Assembly (NCBI RefSeq): GCF_042651065.1
Contig: NZ_JBHSCH010000011.1
Span: 1 to 64,000, forward strand
Reading direction: 5' to 3'
DNA: 64,000 nucleotides
Source: Pseudoroseomonas aestuarii
Lineage (GTDB): Bacteria > Pseudomonadota > Alphaproteobacteria > Acetobacterales > Acetobacteraceae
Shown here: positions 1 to 13,799 of the stretch, in pieces
Layout: each line of letters begins with the position of its first letter
Numbering within the stretch: position 1 is the stretch's first letter
Notes under the pieces: model-generated
What the model was told of the DNA's origin: nothing
Databases searched by the model: none
What the model saw: the letters and a program-made list of their open reading frames with translations, nothing else
Program-made: the position numbers and the translations under genes

Positions 1-1
1 C

Positions 2-337
2 GTGGCGGCCGGCCCCGCCGCGCCTCAGGCGGCGCCCGCCCGCCCGGCCGCGCCGCCGGCCAGCTATGTCAGCCGCCTCAGCAGCGCGCTGGAGCGGGCC
101 AAGCGCTACCCCACCGCCGCCCGGCTTCGCCGCCAGGAGGGCACCGGCGTGCTGACCTTCAGCATGCGGGGCGATGGCACGGTGACGGGCTGGCGCCTGG
201 TGCGCGGCACCGGCCATGCCGAGCTGGACGAGGAGATCCTGGCCATGATCCAGCGCGCCTCGCCGCTGCCCGCGCCGCCGCCCGAGATGGGAGACCCGGT
301 GACGCTGACGGTGCCGGTCCGCTTCTCGGTGCGCTGA
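2..337 (+). CDS. TonB-family C-terminal domain protein (5' end outside window)
   Basis: The 3' part of a gene entering from the left edge; the frame is open to the first base, so the true start is probably upstream. An Ala/Pro-rich stretch (about residues 2-20) leads into a compact domain with the pattern of TonB C-terminal domains: an opening helix, the strand GTGVLTFSMRGDGTVTGWRL, a helix with the ELDEEILAMIQRASPLPAPP pattern, and a closing strand ending VPVRFSVR. Known TonB proteins span the periplasm and energise outer-membrane receptors. The N-terminal membrane anchor cannot be seen here, so this could be TonB itself or another protein carrying the domain. It converges on uvrA across a strong hairpin. 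Confidence 0.75.
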   Translation: MAAGPAAPQAAPARPAAPPASYVSRLSSALERAKRYPTAARLRRQEGTGVLTFSMRGDGTVTGWRLVRGTGHAELDEEILAMIQRASPLPAPPPEMGDPVTLTVPVRFSVR

Positions 338-354
338 GCCGGCCCGGAAGCGCA

Positions 355-390
355 GGAAAGCCCGGGGAGGGCGTCCTCCCCGAGCTTTCC
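355..390. terminator. Bidirectional hairpin terminator between tonB-like gene and uvrA
   Basis: Arms 355-370 and 375-390 pair at 15 of 16 positions around a GCGT loop. The single mismatch is C362 against A383. It lies between the two convergent stop codons. The arm bases AAAG and CTTT give a short U-rich foot on both transcripts, but no longer U-tract follows. Confidence 0.7.
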
Positions 391-409
391 CATGTCAGGC
401 GTGGTCAGT

Positions 410-3319
<2,910 letters not shown>

Positions 3320-3648
3320 CGGCGGCTCCTGCTCAGGGGCATCGGGGGGACGGGAAGGGGCGTTCACATTGTGTTCCGGTGCGCTTTGTGCCAGTATCCG
3401 CCGCCCACGGGAAGTGCTCGCGGGAAGTGGGCGTGCGCGCGGACAGGACAAGGTTCCGGTAACGGGGCTGGCCGAGCCAAGTTGGTATGGCTAGGTTGCA
3501 CCGATGCGCGCCCTCCGGCCCCTTCGCGGGCACCGTCCGGGCACGCACATGAATGTGAAACGGGCCCGCCGGGACCGGACCGTGCCCCGCCCGTCGCGGC
3601 GGGGTGCGCCCGGCCTGGCGGGCGAGAACGGATGAAGGACCGGGCAGC
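3320..3648. other. uvrA-ssb divergent intergenic region
   Basis: This 329-base non-coding stretch carries the regulatory DNA of uvrA (minus) and ssb (plus). The SOS box at 3362-3376 is the only clear element. A GAAGGA ribosome-binding site at 3634-3639 serves ssb. I found no convincing -35/-10 pair for either gene. Confidence 0.6.
3362..3376 (-). promoter_or_regulatory. Alphaproteobacterial LexA (SOS) box for uvrA
   Basis: The bases read GTTC-ACATTGT-GTTC on the plus strand, an exact match to the GTTC-N7-GTTC direct repeat known as the LexA operator of alphaproteobacteria. It lies 43 bases upstream of the preferred TTG start of uvrA. Its distance to the ssb start (about 270 bases) makes uvrA the likelier target, though shared control is possible. 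Confidence 0.8.
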
Positions 3649-4206
3649 ATGGCCGGCAGCGTCAACAAGGTGATCCTGATCGGCAACCTGGGTCGGGACC
3701 CGGAGGTGCGGAACTTCCAGAATGGCGGGCGGGTGGTGAACCTGCGCCTCGCCACGACCGACACCTACAAGGACCGCGAAGGCAACCGGCAGGAGCGCAC
3801 CGAATGGCATTCGGTGGCCATCTTCAACGAGAAGGTGGGCGAGATCGCCGAGAAGTATCTCCGCAAGGGCAGCAAGGTCTATGTCGAGGGCAAGCTGGAG
3901 ACCCGCAAGTGGCAGGACCAGGCCGGCCAGGACCGCTATTCCACCGAGGTGGTGATCCGCAATTTCGGCGGTGAGCTGACCCTGCTCGACGGCCGCGGCG
4001 GCGAGGGCGGCGGTGGCGCCGGGGGCGGCGGTGGCGGCGGCTATGAGGGCGGCGGCGAGCGCAGCGGCGGCTATGGCGGCGGCCGCAGCGGTGGCGGTGC
4101 TGGCGGTGCTGGCGGAAATGGCGGCGGGGCCGCCCGCCCGCAGCGCGGCGGCTGGGACGCCCCCAAGGGCGGCGGCAGCGACCTGGACGACGACATCCCG
4201 TTCTGA
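3649..4206 (+). CDS. ssb: Single-stranded DNA-binding protein
   Basis: Coats single-stranded DNA during replication, recombination and repair and recruits partners through its C-terminal tip. The OB fold covers about residues 4-110 (VNKVILIGNLGRDPEVR, then RTEWHSVAIFNEKVGEIAEK). A glycine-rich linker of about 50 residues follows, and the protein ends in the acidic tip DLDDDIPF. The ATG at 3649 is chosen because it starts at the conserved N-terminus and has GAAGGA nine bases upstream; the longer frame from 3604 adds unrelated residues. The length of 185 residues fits the family. A hairpin terminator follows. Confidence 0.97.
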   Translation: MAGSVNKVILIGNLGRDPEVRNFQNGGRVVNLRLATTDTYKDREGNRQERTEWHSVAIFNEKVGEIAEKYLRKGSKVYVEGKLETRKWQDQAGQDRYSTEVVIRNFGGELTLLDGRGGEGGGGAGGGGGGGYEGGGERSGGYGGGRSGGGAGGAGGNGGGAARPQRGGWDAPKGGGSDLDDDIPF

Positions 4207-4213
4207 ACCGGGG

Positions 4214-4249
4214 GGCGGCCGGGAAAGGCCGCCGCCGATTGCCTTTTCC
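4214..4249 (+). terminator. Intrinsic terminator after ssb
   Basis: Perfect 7-bp stem GGCGGCC (4214-4220) and GGCCGCC (4227-4233) with loop GGGAAA. A pyrimidine run CCTTTTCCT follows at 4242-4250, a few bases further away than in ideal terminators. Confidence 0.6.
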
Positions 4250-4292
4250 TGATCGCATTGCAATCTATGCCCGGCCCGCCTCGCGCGGGCCG
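4237..4292 (+). promoter_or_regulatory. fru operon leader: dyads and hairpin
   Basis: Three elements lie in the 95 bases before fruB. GATTGC (4237-4242) and GCAATC (4260-4265) form an inverted repeat. ATTGCAAT (4257-4264) is a perfect palindrome. CGGCCCGC (4272-4279) and GCGGGCCG (4285-4292) form an 8-bp hairpin. A weak TTGCCT-17-AATCTA promoter can be drawn at 4239-4267. Operator or attenuator roles are inferred; no fruR-type regulator is encoded next door. Confidence 0.35.
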
Positions 4293-4331
4293 ACGCATTT
4301 CGACCGCCGGACGACAGGAACCAGCAGGCCC

Positions 4332-6839
4332 GTGATCCTCACCGCAGACCGCATCCGCCTCGCCGCCCAGCCCGCCGACAAGGAGGCTGCGATCCGCGAG
4401 GCCGCGCAGCTCCTGGTCGAGTCCGGCGCCATCGATGCCGCCTATGCCGACAGCATGCTGCGCCGGGAAGGCGAGGCGGACACCTTCCTCGGCAACGGCA
4501 TCGCCATTCCGCACGGGCAGCGGGGCGACCGCGGGCTGATCGCCCGCACCGGCATCGCCGTGCTGCAGGTGCCGGAGGGGGTGCGCTGGAACGGCGAGGA
4601 TGTGGCGCATCTGGTGGTGGCCATCGCGGCGCAGGGGGATGAGCACATCGCGGTGCTGCGCCGCCTGACCGACGTGCTGGGTGAGGAGGCGCTGGCCGCC
4701 CGGCTGGCCCGCACCGGCGACAAGCAGGCGATTCTGGCCGCGCTGGACCCGGATGCGCCGCTGCCCGCCGCCGATGCCGCTCCCGCCCAGGCTCCCGCAG
4801 CGGCGCCGGGCGAGACGCTGACCACCGAGGTGCACGCCCCCGCCGCCGCCGGCATGCACGCCCGCCCGGCCAAGCTGCTGGCGCAGCTCGCCAAGGGCTT
4901 CGATGCCCGCATCACCCTGACGCATGGCGACCGCCGGGCCGACGCCAGGAGCATGATCGCCCTGTTGCAGCTCGGCGCCGGGCCCGGCGCGGCGATGACG
5001 CTGAGCGCCATCGGCCCCGAGGCGGCGCTGGCGGTGGAGAAGCTGCGCGCCGCCTTCGCCGACGAGCTGGGCGACCGCGACGAGGCCCCGGCCACCCCCG
5101 CCGATGCCGCGCCCGCCGCCGCAGCCGACGAGCCGCTGGAGGCGGGCGCCATCGCCGGCCTGCCGGCCAGCCCCGGCATCGCCATCGGCGTGCTGCACCG
5201 CTTCCGCTCCGAGGCCGCCGGCTATGCCGAGACGGCGGCCGACCCGGCGGGCGAGAAGGCGGCGCTGGAGGCGGCGCTGGAGGCCGCCCGCGCCGAGCTG
5301 AAGACCGTCTCCGCCGAGATGGCGCAGCGCGTGGGCGACAAGCACGCCGCCATCTTCGCCGCTCACGCCGAGTTCCTGGAGGACCCGGAGCTGCTGGCCG
5401 AGGCGCACCGCGCGATCGAGGGTGGCGCCTCCGCCCCCGCCGCCTGGGATGGCGCGGCGAGGTCGCGCGCCACGGCCCTGGCCGGCATCGGCGACCCGCT
5501 GCTGGCCGAGCGCGCTACCGACCTCAAGGACGTGGCGCGCCGCGTGCTGCGCCACCTGGTGGGTGGCAGCGAGACGGTGGCGCCGGTGCCGGAGCGCGCC
5601 GTCATCGCCGCCGAGGACCTCACCCCCTCCGAGACCGCCAATCTCGACCCCGCCCGCGTCGTCGGGCTGGTGACGGCGGCGGGCGGGCCGACGGCGCACA
5701 CCGCCATCCTGGCCCGCGCACTGGGCATCCCCGCCGTGGTCGCGGCCGGGCAGGGGGTGCTGGCGCTGGCCGATGGCACCCCCGTGGTGCTGGATGGCGA
5801 CCGGGGCCGGCTGATTCCCAACCCCGACGCGGATGCAATCCGCCGCGCCGAGGCCGCCCGCGCGCGCGGCGCCGAGCGCGCCGAGGCGGCGAAGCGCGCC
5901 GCCTTCCGCCCCGCCATCACCCAGGACGGCCACCGCGTCGAGGTCGCGGCCAATGTCCGCCGCCCGGAGGAGGCCATCGAGGCGGTGGCCGCCGGCGCCG
6001 AGGGCACCGGCCTGGTCCGCAGCGAGTTCCTGTTCGACGAGCGCGCCGAGCCGCCCTCCGAGGAGGAGCAGTACGAGCTCTACCGCCGGCTGGCCGAGGG
6101 CTTCGGCGGCCTGCCCGTGGTGCTGCGGACGCTGGATGCGGGGGGCGACAAGCCGCTGCGCTTCGTCAACCACCCCGCCGAGGCCAACCCCTTCCTCGGC
6201 CTGCGGGGACTGCGCCTGTCGCTGGCCGAGCCGGCGTTGTTCCGCCCCCAGATCCGCGCCGCGCTGCGTGCTGCCCGCCACGGCGACATCCGCATCATGC
6301 TGCCGATGGTCGATGGCCTGGCCGATCTCCGCGCGGCGCGCGAGCTGATCGAGAAGGAGCGCCTCTCCCTCGCCACCCCGCCGGTCGAGGTGGGCATTAT
6401 GGTCGAGGTGCCCTCGGCGGCGGTGATGGCGGACCAGCTTGCCCGCGAGGCGGATTTCTTCTCCATCGGCACCAACGACCTGACGCAGTACACCCTGGCG
6501 GTGGACCGGCTGCACCCGACGCTGGGCGCCCGCTCGGACGCGCTGGACCCCGCCGTGCTCCGGCTGATCCAGATGACGGTGCAGGCCGCCCATGCGCGCG
6601 GCCGCTGGGTGGGCGTCTGCGGCAACATGGCGGCGGACCCGATGGCGGCGCCGATCCTGGTGGGCCTTGGCGTGGATGAGCTTTCCGTCTCCATCCCGAA
6701 CGTGGCCGCGCTGAAGGCGCAGATCCGCGCCCTTTCCATGGCGCAGGCCGAGGCGGTGGCGCGCGCCGCGCTGGGCTGCGCCACGGCGGCCGAGGTGCGG
6801 GCGCTGCCCGCGCTGCGCGCCCTGGGCGAGGCCGGCTGA
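4332..6839 (+). CDS. fruB: Multidomain fructose PTS protein: EIIA-HPr-enzyme I
   Basis: Carries phosphate from PEP through enzyme I and HPr to EIIA and on to FruA. Three modules follow in order. EIIA-Fru (about 1-145) has its active His in IAIPHGQ near residue 61. HPr (about 165-255) has its His in GMHARPAKLL near residue 176. Enzyme I (about 270-835) has its active His in GGPTAHTAILARALGIP near residue 456 and PEP-binding motifs such as FFSIGTNDLTQYT and GVCGNMAADP. The GTG at 4332 begins exactly at the EIIA domain; the longer frame from 4239 runs through leader elements. This all-in-one architecture matches FruB of Rhodobacter capsulatus. Its TGA overlaps the fruK ATG. Confidence 0.93.
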   Translation: MILTADRIRLAAQPADKEAAIREAAQLLVESGAIDAAYADSMLRREGEADTFLGNGIAIPHGQRGDRGLIARTGIAVLQVPEGVRWNGEDVAHLVVAIAAQGDEHIAVLRRLTDVLGEEALAARLARTGDKQAILAALDPDAPLPAADAAPAQAPAAAPGETLTTEVHAPAAAGMHARPAKLLAQLAKGFDARITLTHGDRRADARSMIALLQLGAGPGAAMTLSAIGPEAALAVEKLRAAFADELGDRDEAPATPADAAPAAAADEPLEAGAIAGLPASPGIAIGVLHRFRSEAAGYAETAADPAGEKAALEAALEAARAELKTVSAEMAQRVGDKHAAIFAAHAEFLEDPELLAEAHRAIEGGASAPAAWDGAARSRATALAGIGDPLLAERATDLKDVARRVLRHLVGGSETVAPVPERAVIAAEDLTPSETANLDPARVVGLVTAAGGPTAHTAILARALGIPAVVAAGQGVLALADGTPVVLDGDRGRLIPNPDADAIRRAEAARARGAERAEAAKRAAFRPAITQDGHRVEVAANVRRPEEAIEAVAAGAEGTGLVRSEFLFDERAEPPSEEEQYELYRRLAEGFGGLPVVLRTLDAGGDKPLRFVNHPAEANPFLGLRGLRLSLAEPALFRPQIRAALRAARHGDIRIMLPMVDGLADLRAARELIEKERLSLATPPVEVGIMVEVPSAAVMADQLAREADFFSIGTNDLTQYTLAVDRLHPTLGARSDALDPAVLRLIQMTVQAAHARGRWVGVCGNMAADPMAAPILVGLGVDELSVSIPNVAALKAQIRALSMAQAEAVARAALGCATAAEVRALPALRALGEAG

Positions 6840-7789
6840 TGCCGCCCCGCATCGCCCATCCTTCCATTGCCACCGTCACCCTGAACCCGGCGCTCGATCT
6901 CACCATCCCGCTGCCCCGGCTGGCGCGGGGCGAGGTGAACCGGGCAGGCGCGGCGGAGCTGCGGCCGGCGGGGAAGGGGGTCAACGTCTCCGTCATGCTG
7001 GGCGTGCTGGGCGAGGCGTCGCTCGCCACCGGCCTGCTCGGCGCCGCCGACATCCCCGCCTTCGCCGAGTTCCTGGACGGGCAGGGGGTCGCCGCGGATT
7101 TCGTGCCCGTGCCGGGCCGCTGCCGCATCAACGTCAAGCTGGTGGAGACCGAGGCTGAAGGGGGGGCTGTGACCGACATCAACCCGCCCGGTGCCGCCAC
7201 GCCGGAAGGCGCGCTGGAGGCGGTGGCGGCGAAGCTGGCCTATGGCCCTGCCATCGCCGTGCTGTCTGGCAGCCTGCCGCCGGGGCTGGCGCCCGGTGCC
7301 CTGGCCTGGCTGACGGAACGGCTGCGCGGCCAGGGCGCCCGCGTGGTGCTGGACAGCAGCGGCCCCGCCTTCGAGGCCGCGCTGGCCGCGAAGCCCACTC
7401 TGATCAAGCCGAACCGGGATGAGCTTTCCGCGCTGCTCGGCCGCGCCCTGCCGGACCGCGCCGCGCTGCTGGCCGCCGCGCGGGAGATGCAGGCACAGGG
7501 CATCGGCAGCGTGGTGGTCTCGGCCGGCGGCGAGGGCGCGCTCTTCGCCCTGCCGGAGGCCGCGCTCTGGGTGACGCCGCCCCGGGTGCGCCTGACCACC
7601 ACGGTCGGCGCCGGGGATGCCATGGTGGCCGGGCTCACCGCCGCCCTGGCGCGCGGCCTGCCGCCGGAGGCGATGGCACGGCTGGCCACGGGGTGTGCCG
7701 CCGCCGCCGTCTCCCGCCCCGTGGGCGGCAGCCCGGCCCTGGCCGAGATCACCCGCCTGGCCGAAGCCGCCCATGTCGAGCGGCTCTGA
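6839..7789 (+). CDS. fruK: 1-phosphofructokinase
   Basis: Cytoplasmic PfkB-family sugar kinase that turns fructose 1-phosphate, delivered by the PTS, into fructose 1,6-bisphosphate. Family marks are the N-terminal TVTLNPALDLTIPL, the substrate loop AGKGVNVSVML, and the C-terminal ATP/anion-hole motif TTVGAGDAMVAGL. The length of 316 residues is typical. The start codon shares one base with the fruB stop (TGATG), so translation is probably coupled. It is flanked by the PTS proteins that make its substrate, which supports 1-phosphofructokinase over other PfkB kinases. Confidence 0.94.
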   Translation: MPPRIAHPSIATVTLNPALDLTIPLPRLARGEVNRAGAAELRPAGKGVNVSVMLGVLGEASLATGLLGAADIPAFAEFLDGQGVAADFVPVPGRCRINVKLVETEAEGGAVTDINPPGAATPEGALEAVAAKLAYGPAIAVLSGSLPPGLAPGALAWLTERLRGQGARVVLDSSGPAFEAALAAKPTLIKPNRDELSALLGRALPDRAALLAAAREMQAQGIGSVVVSAGGEGALFALPEAALWVTPPRVRLTTTVGAGDAMVAGLTAALARGLPPEAMARLATGCAAAAVSRPVGGSPALAEITRLAEAAHVERL

Positions 7790-7860
7790 GCCCTTGCCGC
7801 ACCCATCGCCTGCCCGGCGCATCGCCGGGCGCTTCCGCCTTTCTCAGCAGGACGAGTGCC

Positions 7861-9639
7861 ATGCCCTCTGATCCCGGCCATGCCGCGCCGACCCGGCTGC
7901 TCGCCGTCATCCGCCACGCCGCCAGCGCCCCGCATGCCACCATGGCCGCCGAGGCGCTGCGCGACGCGGCGGAACGGGCCGCCCTGGACCTGACCCTCGA
8001 CACCGCCGGGGCCCCCGCCCCGAACTTCACGCCCGATGCCGTGCTGCTGGTGGGCGACGCCACCGCCGATGCCGCGCGCCATGCCGGCCGGCCGCTGATC
8101 GCCACCACCATCATCGAGGCGATCCGCCGGCCGGAGCAGGCGCTGCGCTCGGCCGCCTCGCTGGCGTTGCTGCCGCGCCCGGTGGCGGCCGCGCCGCAGG
8201 CCGCCCCGGCTGGCGCTCCGGCCGCCAGCCCTGCCACCGCCGCGGGCGGCGAGGGGCCGAGAAAGCTCGTCGCCATCACCGCCTGCCCCACCGGCATCGC
8301 CCACACCTTCATGGCGGCGGCGGCGCTGGAGAAGGCGGCGGCCAGGCTCGGCCACACGATCAAGGTGGAGACGCAGGGCTCGGTCGGCGCCAAGAACGCG
8401 CTGACGCCGGAGGAGATCGCCGCCGCCGATGCCGTGGTGATCGCCGCCGACACCGGCGTGGACATCGCCCGCTTCGCCGGCAAGCGCCTGATCACCGCCG
8501 GCACGGGCGACGCGCTGAAGGACGGCGCCGGGCTGATCAACCGGGCGCTGGCCGCCGAGCCGCAGGGCGGCGCCCCGGCCGGCGGCGCCGCCACGCCCGC
8601 GCCCGCCAAGGCCGGGCAGGCGCCGGGCGCCTACAAGCACCTGATGACCGGCGTTTCCTACATGATCCCGCTGGTCACGGCGGGCGGCCTCTGCATCGCG
8701 CTTTCCTTCGCCTTCGGCATCGAGGCCTTCAAGGAGCCGGGCACGCTGCCGGCGGCGCTGTTCCAGATCGGCGCGCAGTCGGCCCTTGCCCTGATGGTGC
8801 CGGTGCTGGCCGCCTTCATCGCCTTCTCCATCGCCGACCGGCCGGGGCTGGCGCCGGGCTTCGTCGGCGGCTCGCTGGCCGGCGCGGTGGGGGCGGGGTT
8901 CCTGGGTGGCATCGTCGCCGGCTTCCTGGCCGGCTATGTGGCCAAGTTCCTGCGCGACAGGCTGCCTTTCCCGGAAAGCCTGGAGGGCCTCAAGCCCGTC
9001 CTCGTCATCCCGCTGCTGGCCTCGCTGATCACCGGCCTGCTGATGATCTATGTGCTCGGCACGCCGATCGCGGCGGCGCTGGCCTGGCTCACCGAGTTCC
9101 TGCGCGGCATGGGCACCTCCAATGCCGTCATCCTCGGTCTCGTGCTCGGCGCGATGATGGCGGTGGACATGGGCGGGCCGGTGAACAAGGCCGCCTATGC
9201 CTTCGGCGTCGGCCTGCTCGGCTCCGAGACCTACGCGCCGATGGCGGCGGTGATGGCCGCCGGCATGACGCCGCCGCTCGGCATCGCGGTGGCCACCTTC
9301 ATCGCCCGCAGCCGCTTCAGCCAGGAGGAGCGGGATGCCGGCAAGGCCGCCGCCGTGCTCGGCGCCGCCTTCATCTCCGAGGGCGCCATCCCCTTCGCGG
9401 CGAAGGACCCGGTGCGCGTCATCCCGGCGCTGATCGCGGGTTCCGCCGTGGCCGGGGCGCTGTCGATGCTGTTCGGCTGCACGCTGCGGGCGCCGCATGG
9501 CGGCATCTTCGTCGTCGGCATCCCCGGCGCGGTGGGCAACCCGCTGGGCTACCTGCTGGCCATCCTGGCCGGCACCGCCGTCACCGCGCTGGCGGTGGCG
9601 GTGCTGAAGCGCAACTCGCCGGTGGCCGCGGCAGCCTAA
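7861..9639 (+). CDS. fruA: Fructose PTS transporter, EIIB'BC
   Basis: Inner-membrane permease that imports fructose and phosphorylates it at C1. The N-terminal B'-like domain (about 1-105) keeps the fold pattern but has no catalytic Cys. After an Ala/Pro linker, EIIB (about 134-235) has its active Cys142 in AITACPTGIAHTF. EIIC (about 255-592) is strongly hydrophobic, with GVSYMIPLVTAGG, DMGGPVNKAAYAFG and ISEGAIPFAAKDP. The ATG at 7861 is preferred over a longer frame because it has AGGA eight bases upstream and starts at the B' domain. It is the last gene of fruBKA, 71 bases after fruK. Confidence 0.94.
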   Translation: MPSDPGHAAPTRLLAVIRHAASAPHATMAAEALRDAAERAALDLTLDTAGAPAPNFTPDAVLLVGDATADAARHAGRPLIATTIIEAIRRPEQALRSAASLALLPRPVAAAPQAAPAGAPAASPATAAGGEGPRKLVAITACPTGIAHTFMAAAALEKAAARLGHTIKVETQGSVGAKNALTPEEIAAADAVVIAADTGVDIARFAGKRLITAGTGDALKDGAGLINRALAAEPQGGAPAGGAATPAPAKAGQAPGAYKHLMTGVSYMIPLVTAGGLCIALSFAFGIEAFKEPGTLPAALFQIGAQSALALMVPVLAAFIAFSIADRPGLAPGFVGGSLAGAVGAGFLGGIVAGFLAGYVAKFLRDRLPFPESLEGLKPVLVIPLLASLITGLLMIYVLGTPIAAALAWLTEFLRGMGTSNAVILGLVLGAMMAVDMGGPVNKAAYAFGVGLLGSETYAPMAAVMAAGMTPPLGIAVATFIARSRFSQEERDAGKAAAVLGAAFISEGAIPFAAKDPVRVIPALIAGSAVAGALSMLFGCTLRAPHGGIFVVGIPGAVGNPLGYLLAILAGTAVTALAVAVLKRNSPVAAAA

Positions 9640-9649
9640 GCCCTTGGCT

Positions 9650-9672
9650 GGGCGGGGTGAAAATCCCGCCCG
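9650..9672 (+). terminator. Hairpin downstream of fruA
   Basis: GGGCGGG (9650-9656) and CCCGCCC (9666-9672) form a perfect 7-bp stem with a nine-base A-rich loop. No U-tract follows, so efficiency is uncertain. It sits ten bases after the fruA stop and just before the gyrA promoter. Confidence 0.45.
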
Positions 9673-9679
9673 GCGGCGT

Positions 9680-9709
9680 TTGGCGGAACGCGCCAAAGCG
9701 GCTATAAGG
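9680..9709 (+). promoter_or_regulatory. gyrA promoter with dyad over the -35
   Basis: TTGGCG (9681-9686), a 17-base spacer and TATAAG (9704-9709) form a good sigma-70-type promoter. TTTGGCG (9680-9686) and CGCCAAA (9692-9698) are a perfect inverted repeat covering the -35 element. AAAATCCC (9661-9668) and GGGATTTT (9714-9721) bracket the whole promoter as a second inverted repeat. The predicted start of transcription is near 9716. Confidence 0.65.
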
Positions 9710-9797
9710 GCTGGGATTTTCCGTGGAGGAAGACCCCGCCACCGCGCGCCTCGCGCCGGGCCGGCCCACCCCCCACTTTGCTGCATGGGATGACCGC

Positions 9798-12618
<2,821 letters not shown>

Positions 12619-12626
<8 letters not shown>

Positions 12627-13149
12627 GACGAGGCGCCCACCGCGCAGCGGCATCTATCCCGGCACCTTCGACCCGATCACCAACGGGCATGTCGACATCA
12701 TCCACCGCGCCGCCCGCATCCTGGACCGGCTGGTGGTAGGCGTGGCGATGAATGCGGGGAAGGGGCCTCTCTTCCCGCTGGAGGAGCGCGTGGAGCTGGT
12801 GCGCGCCGAGGCGGAGATCATCGCCCGGCGCACCGGCACCATCATCGAGGTGGTGCCTTTCGAGGGGCTGCTGGTCGGCTTCGCGCGGGACGTTGGCGCC
12901 GAGGTGATCGTGCGCGGCCTGCGCGCCGTCACCGATTTCGACTACGAGTTCCAGATGGCCGGCATGAACCGCCGGCTCGATCCCGAGATCGAGCTGCTGT
13001 TCCTGATGGCCAGCGAGGGCAACCATTTCATCTCCTCGCGCTTCGTCAAGGAGATCGCGCGGCTGGGGGGGGATATCTCCACCTTCGTGCCGCATCTGAC
13101 GCGTGAGCGCACCCTTGCCCGGGTACGCGCGCCACACCAAGGGGAGTGA
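12619..13149 (+). CDS. coaD: Phosphopantetheine adenylyltransferase
   Basis: Fourth step of coenzyme A synthesis: transfers AMP from ATP to 4'-phosphopantetheine. The nucleotidyltransferase signature GIYPGTFDPITNGHVDII is close to the N-terminus and contains the T/HxGH ATP site. The C-terminal ISSRFVKEIA corresponds to the ISSTxxR-type motif. The GTG at 12619 lies inside the end of gyrA and gives 176 residues, about the usual 160-170. The longer frame in this phase runs through gyrA and is not used. The overlap suggests co-transcription with gyrA. Confidence 0.94.
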
Positions 13150-13155
13150 CACAGG

Positions 13156-13728
13156 ATGCGCCGTCGCAGCCTGCTCGCCAGTTCCATCGCCATCACGGGG
13201 ATCATGATGACCGAAGCCACCACCAACGAGGCCGCCGCCCAGGACGATCGCGAGAACACGCTGTTCTTCGATCTGAAGGATGGCCGCGTCGTCATCAAGC
13301 TGCGCCCCGACCTCGCGCCCCAGCATGTCGAGCGCATCAAGACCCTGGTGCGCCAGGGCTTCTATGACGGCACGCCCTTCCACCGCGTGATCGAAGGCTT
13401 CATGGCGCAGGGCGGCGACCCGACCGGCACCGGCACCGGCGGCAGCCAGCTGCCCGACCTTCCCGCCGAGTTCAGCCCGCCGGCCAAGGCGCGCTTCCTG
13501 CGCGGCGTCTGCGGCATGGCCCGCACCGCCAACCCGAACAGCGCCAACAGCCAGTTCTTCATCATGTTCGCGCCGGCCTCCAGCCTGGACGGCCAGTACA
13601 CGATCTGGGGCCAGGTGACCTCGGGCATGGAGTTCGTGGACAAGATCAAGCGCGGCGCCGGCCAGAGCGGCATGGTGCGCGAGCCGGACCGCCTGATGAA
13701 GGCGCAGATCGCCGCCGACGCGGCCTGA
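13156..13728 (+). CDS. Secreted peptidyl-prolyl isomerase, cyclophilin type
   Basis: Probable periplasmic cyclophilin that speeds cis-trans isomerisation of prolyl bonds. The first 30 or so residues form a signal peptide (RRRS, a hydrophobic core, then cleavage near AAAQD). The cyclophilin core follows, with FYDGTPFHRVIEGFMAQGGD, the GTGTGG loop, GVCGMARTANPNSANSQFFI and the closing strand after YTIWGQVT. The Trp often tied to cyclosporin binding in large cyclophilins lies in the TIWGQ position. The gene starts six bases after coaD with GGGGAG upstream, so it is probably in the gyrA-coaD transcript. Mature size suits the PpiA/PpiB family; assignment to one or the other is left open. Confidence 0.9.
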   Translation: MRRRSLLASSIAITGIMMTEATTNEAAAQDDRENTLFFDLKDGRVVIKLRPDLAPQHVERIKTLVRQGFYDGTPFHRVIEGFMAQGGDPTGTGTGGSQLPDLPAEFSPPAKARFLRGVCGMARTANPNSANSQFFIMFAPASSLDGQYTIWGQVTSGMEFVDKIKRGAGQSGMVREPDRLMKAQIAADAA

Positions 13729-13734
13729 ACCGCC

Positions 13735-13752
13735 CTCGCGGCATATCGCGAG
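13735..13752 (+). terminator. Short hairpin after the cyclophilin gene
   Basis: CTCGCG (13735-13740) and CGCGAG (13747-13752) pair perfectly around GCATAT. No U-tract follows. It separates the gyrA operon from the tRNA promoter. Confidence 0.35.
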
Positions 13753-13754
13753 AC

Positions 13755-13783
13755 TTGACAGGGGCGGCGCGGGAGGGTTTCTC
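13755..13783 (+). promoter_or_regulatory. tRNA-Lys promoter
   Basis: A consensus -35 TTGACA (13755-13760), preceded by C as in strong alphaproteobacterial stable-RNA promoters, is followed after 17 bases by a poor -10, TTTCTC (13778-13783). The predicted start is about ten bases before the tRNA. GCGGGAG (13769-13775) and CTCCCGC (13781-13787) form a dyad across the -10. Confidence 0.5.
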
Positions 13784-13799
13784 CCGCCCGTCTCCCCAT

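Noticed and set aside
4013..4252. Ala/Met-rich small frame at the end of ssb
   Set aside because: It is another frame of the glycine-rich SSB linker; the linker and acidic tip explain the composition.
4071..6593. 840-codon minus-strand frame opposite fruB
   Set aside because: Low-complexity Gly/Gln/Arg-rich translation with no domain; fruB has clear EIIA, HPr and EI motifs on the other strand.
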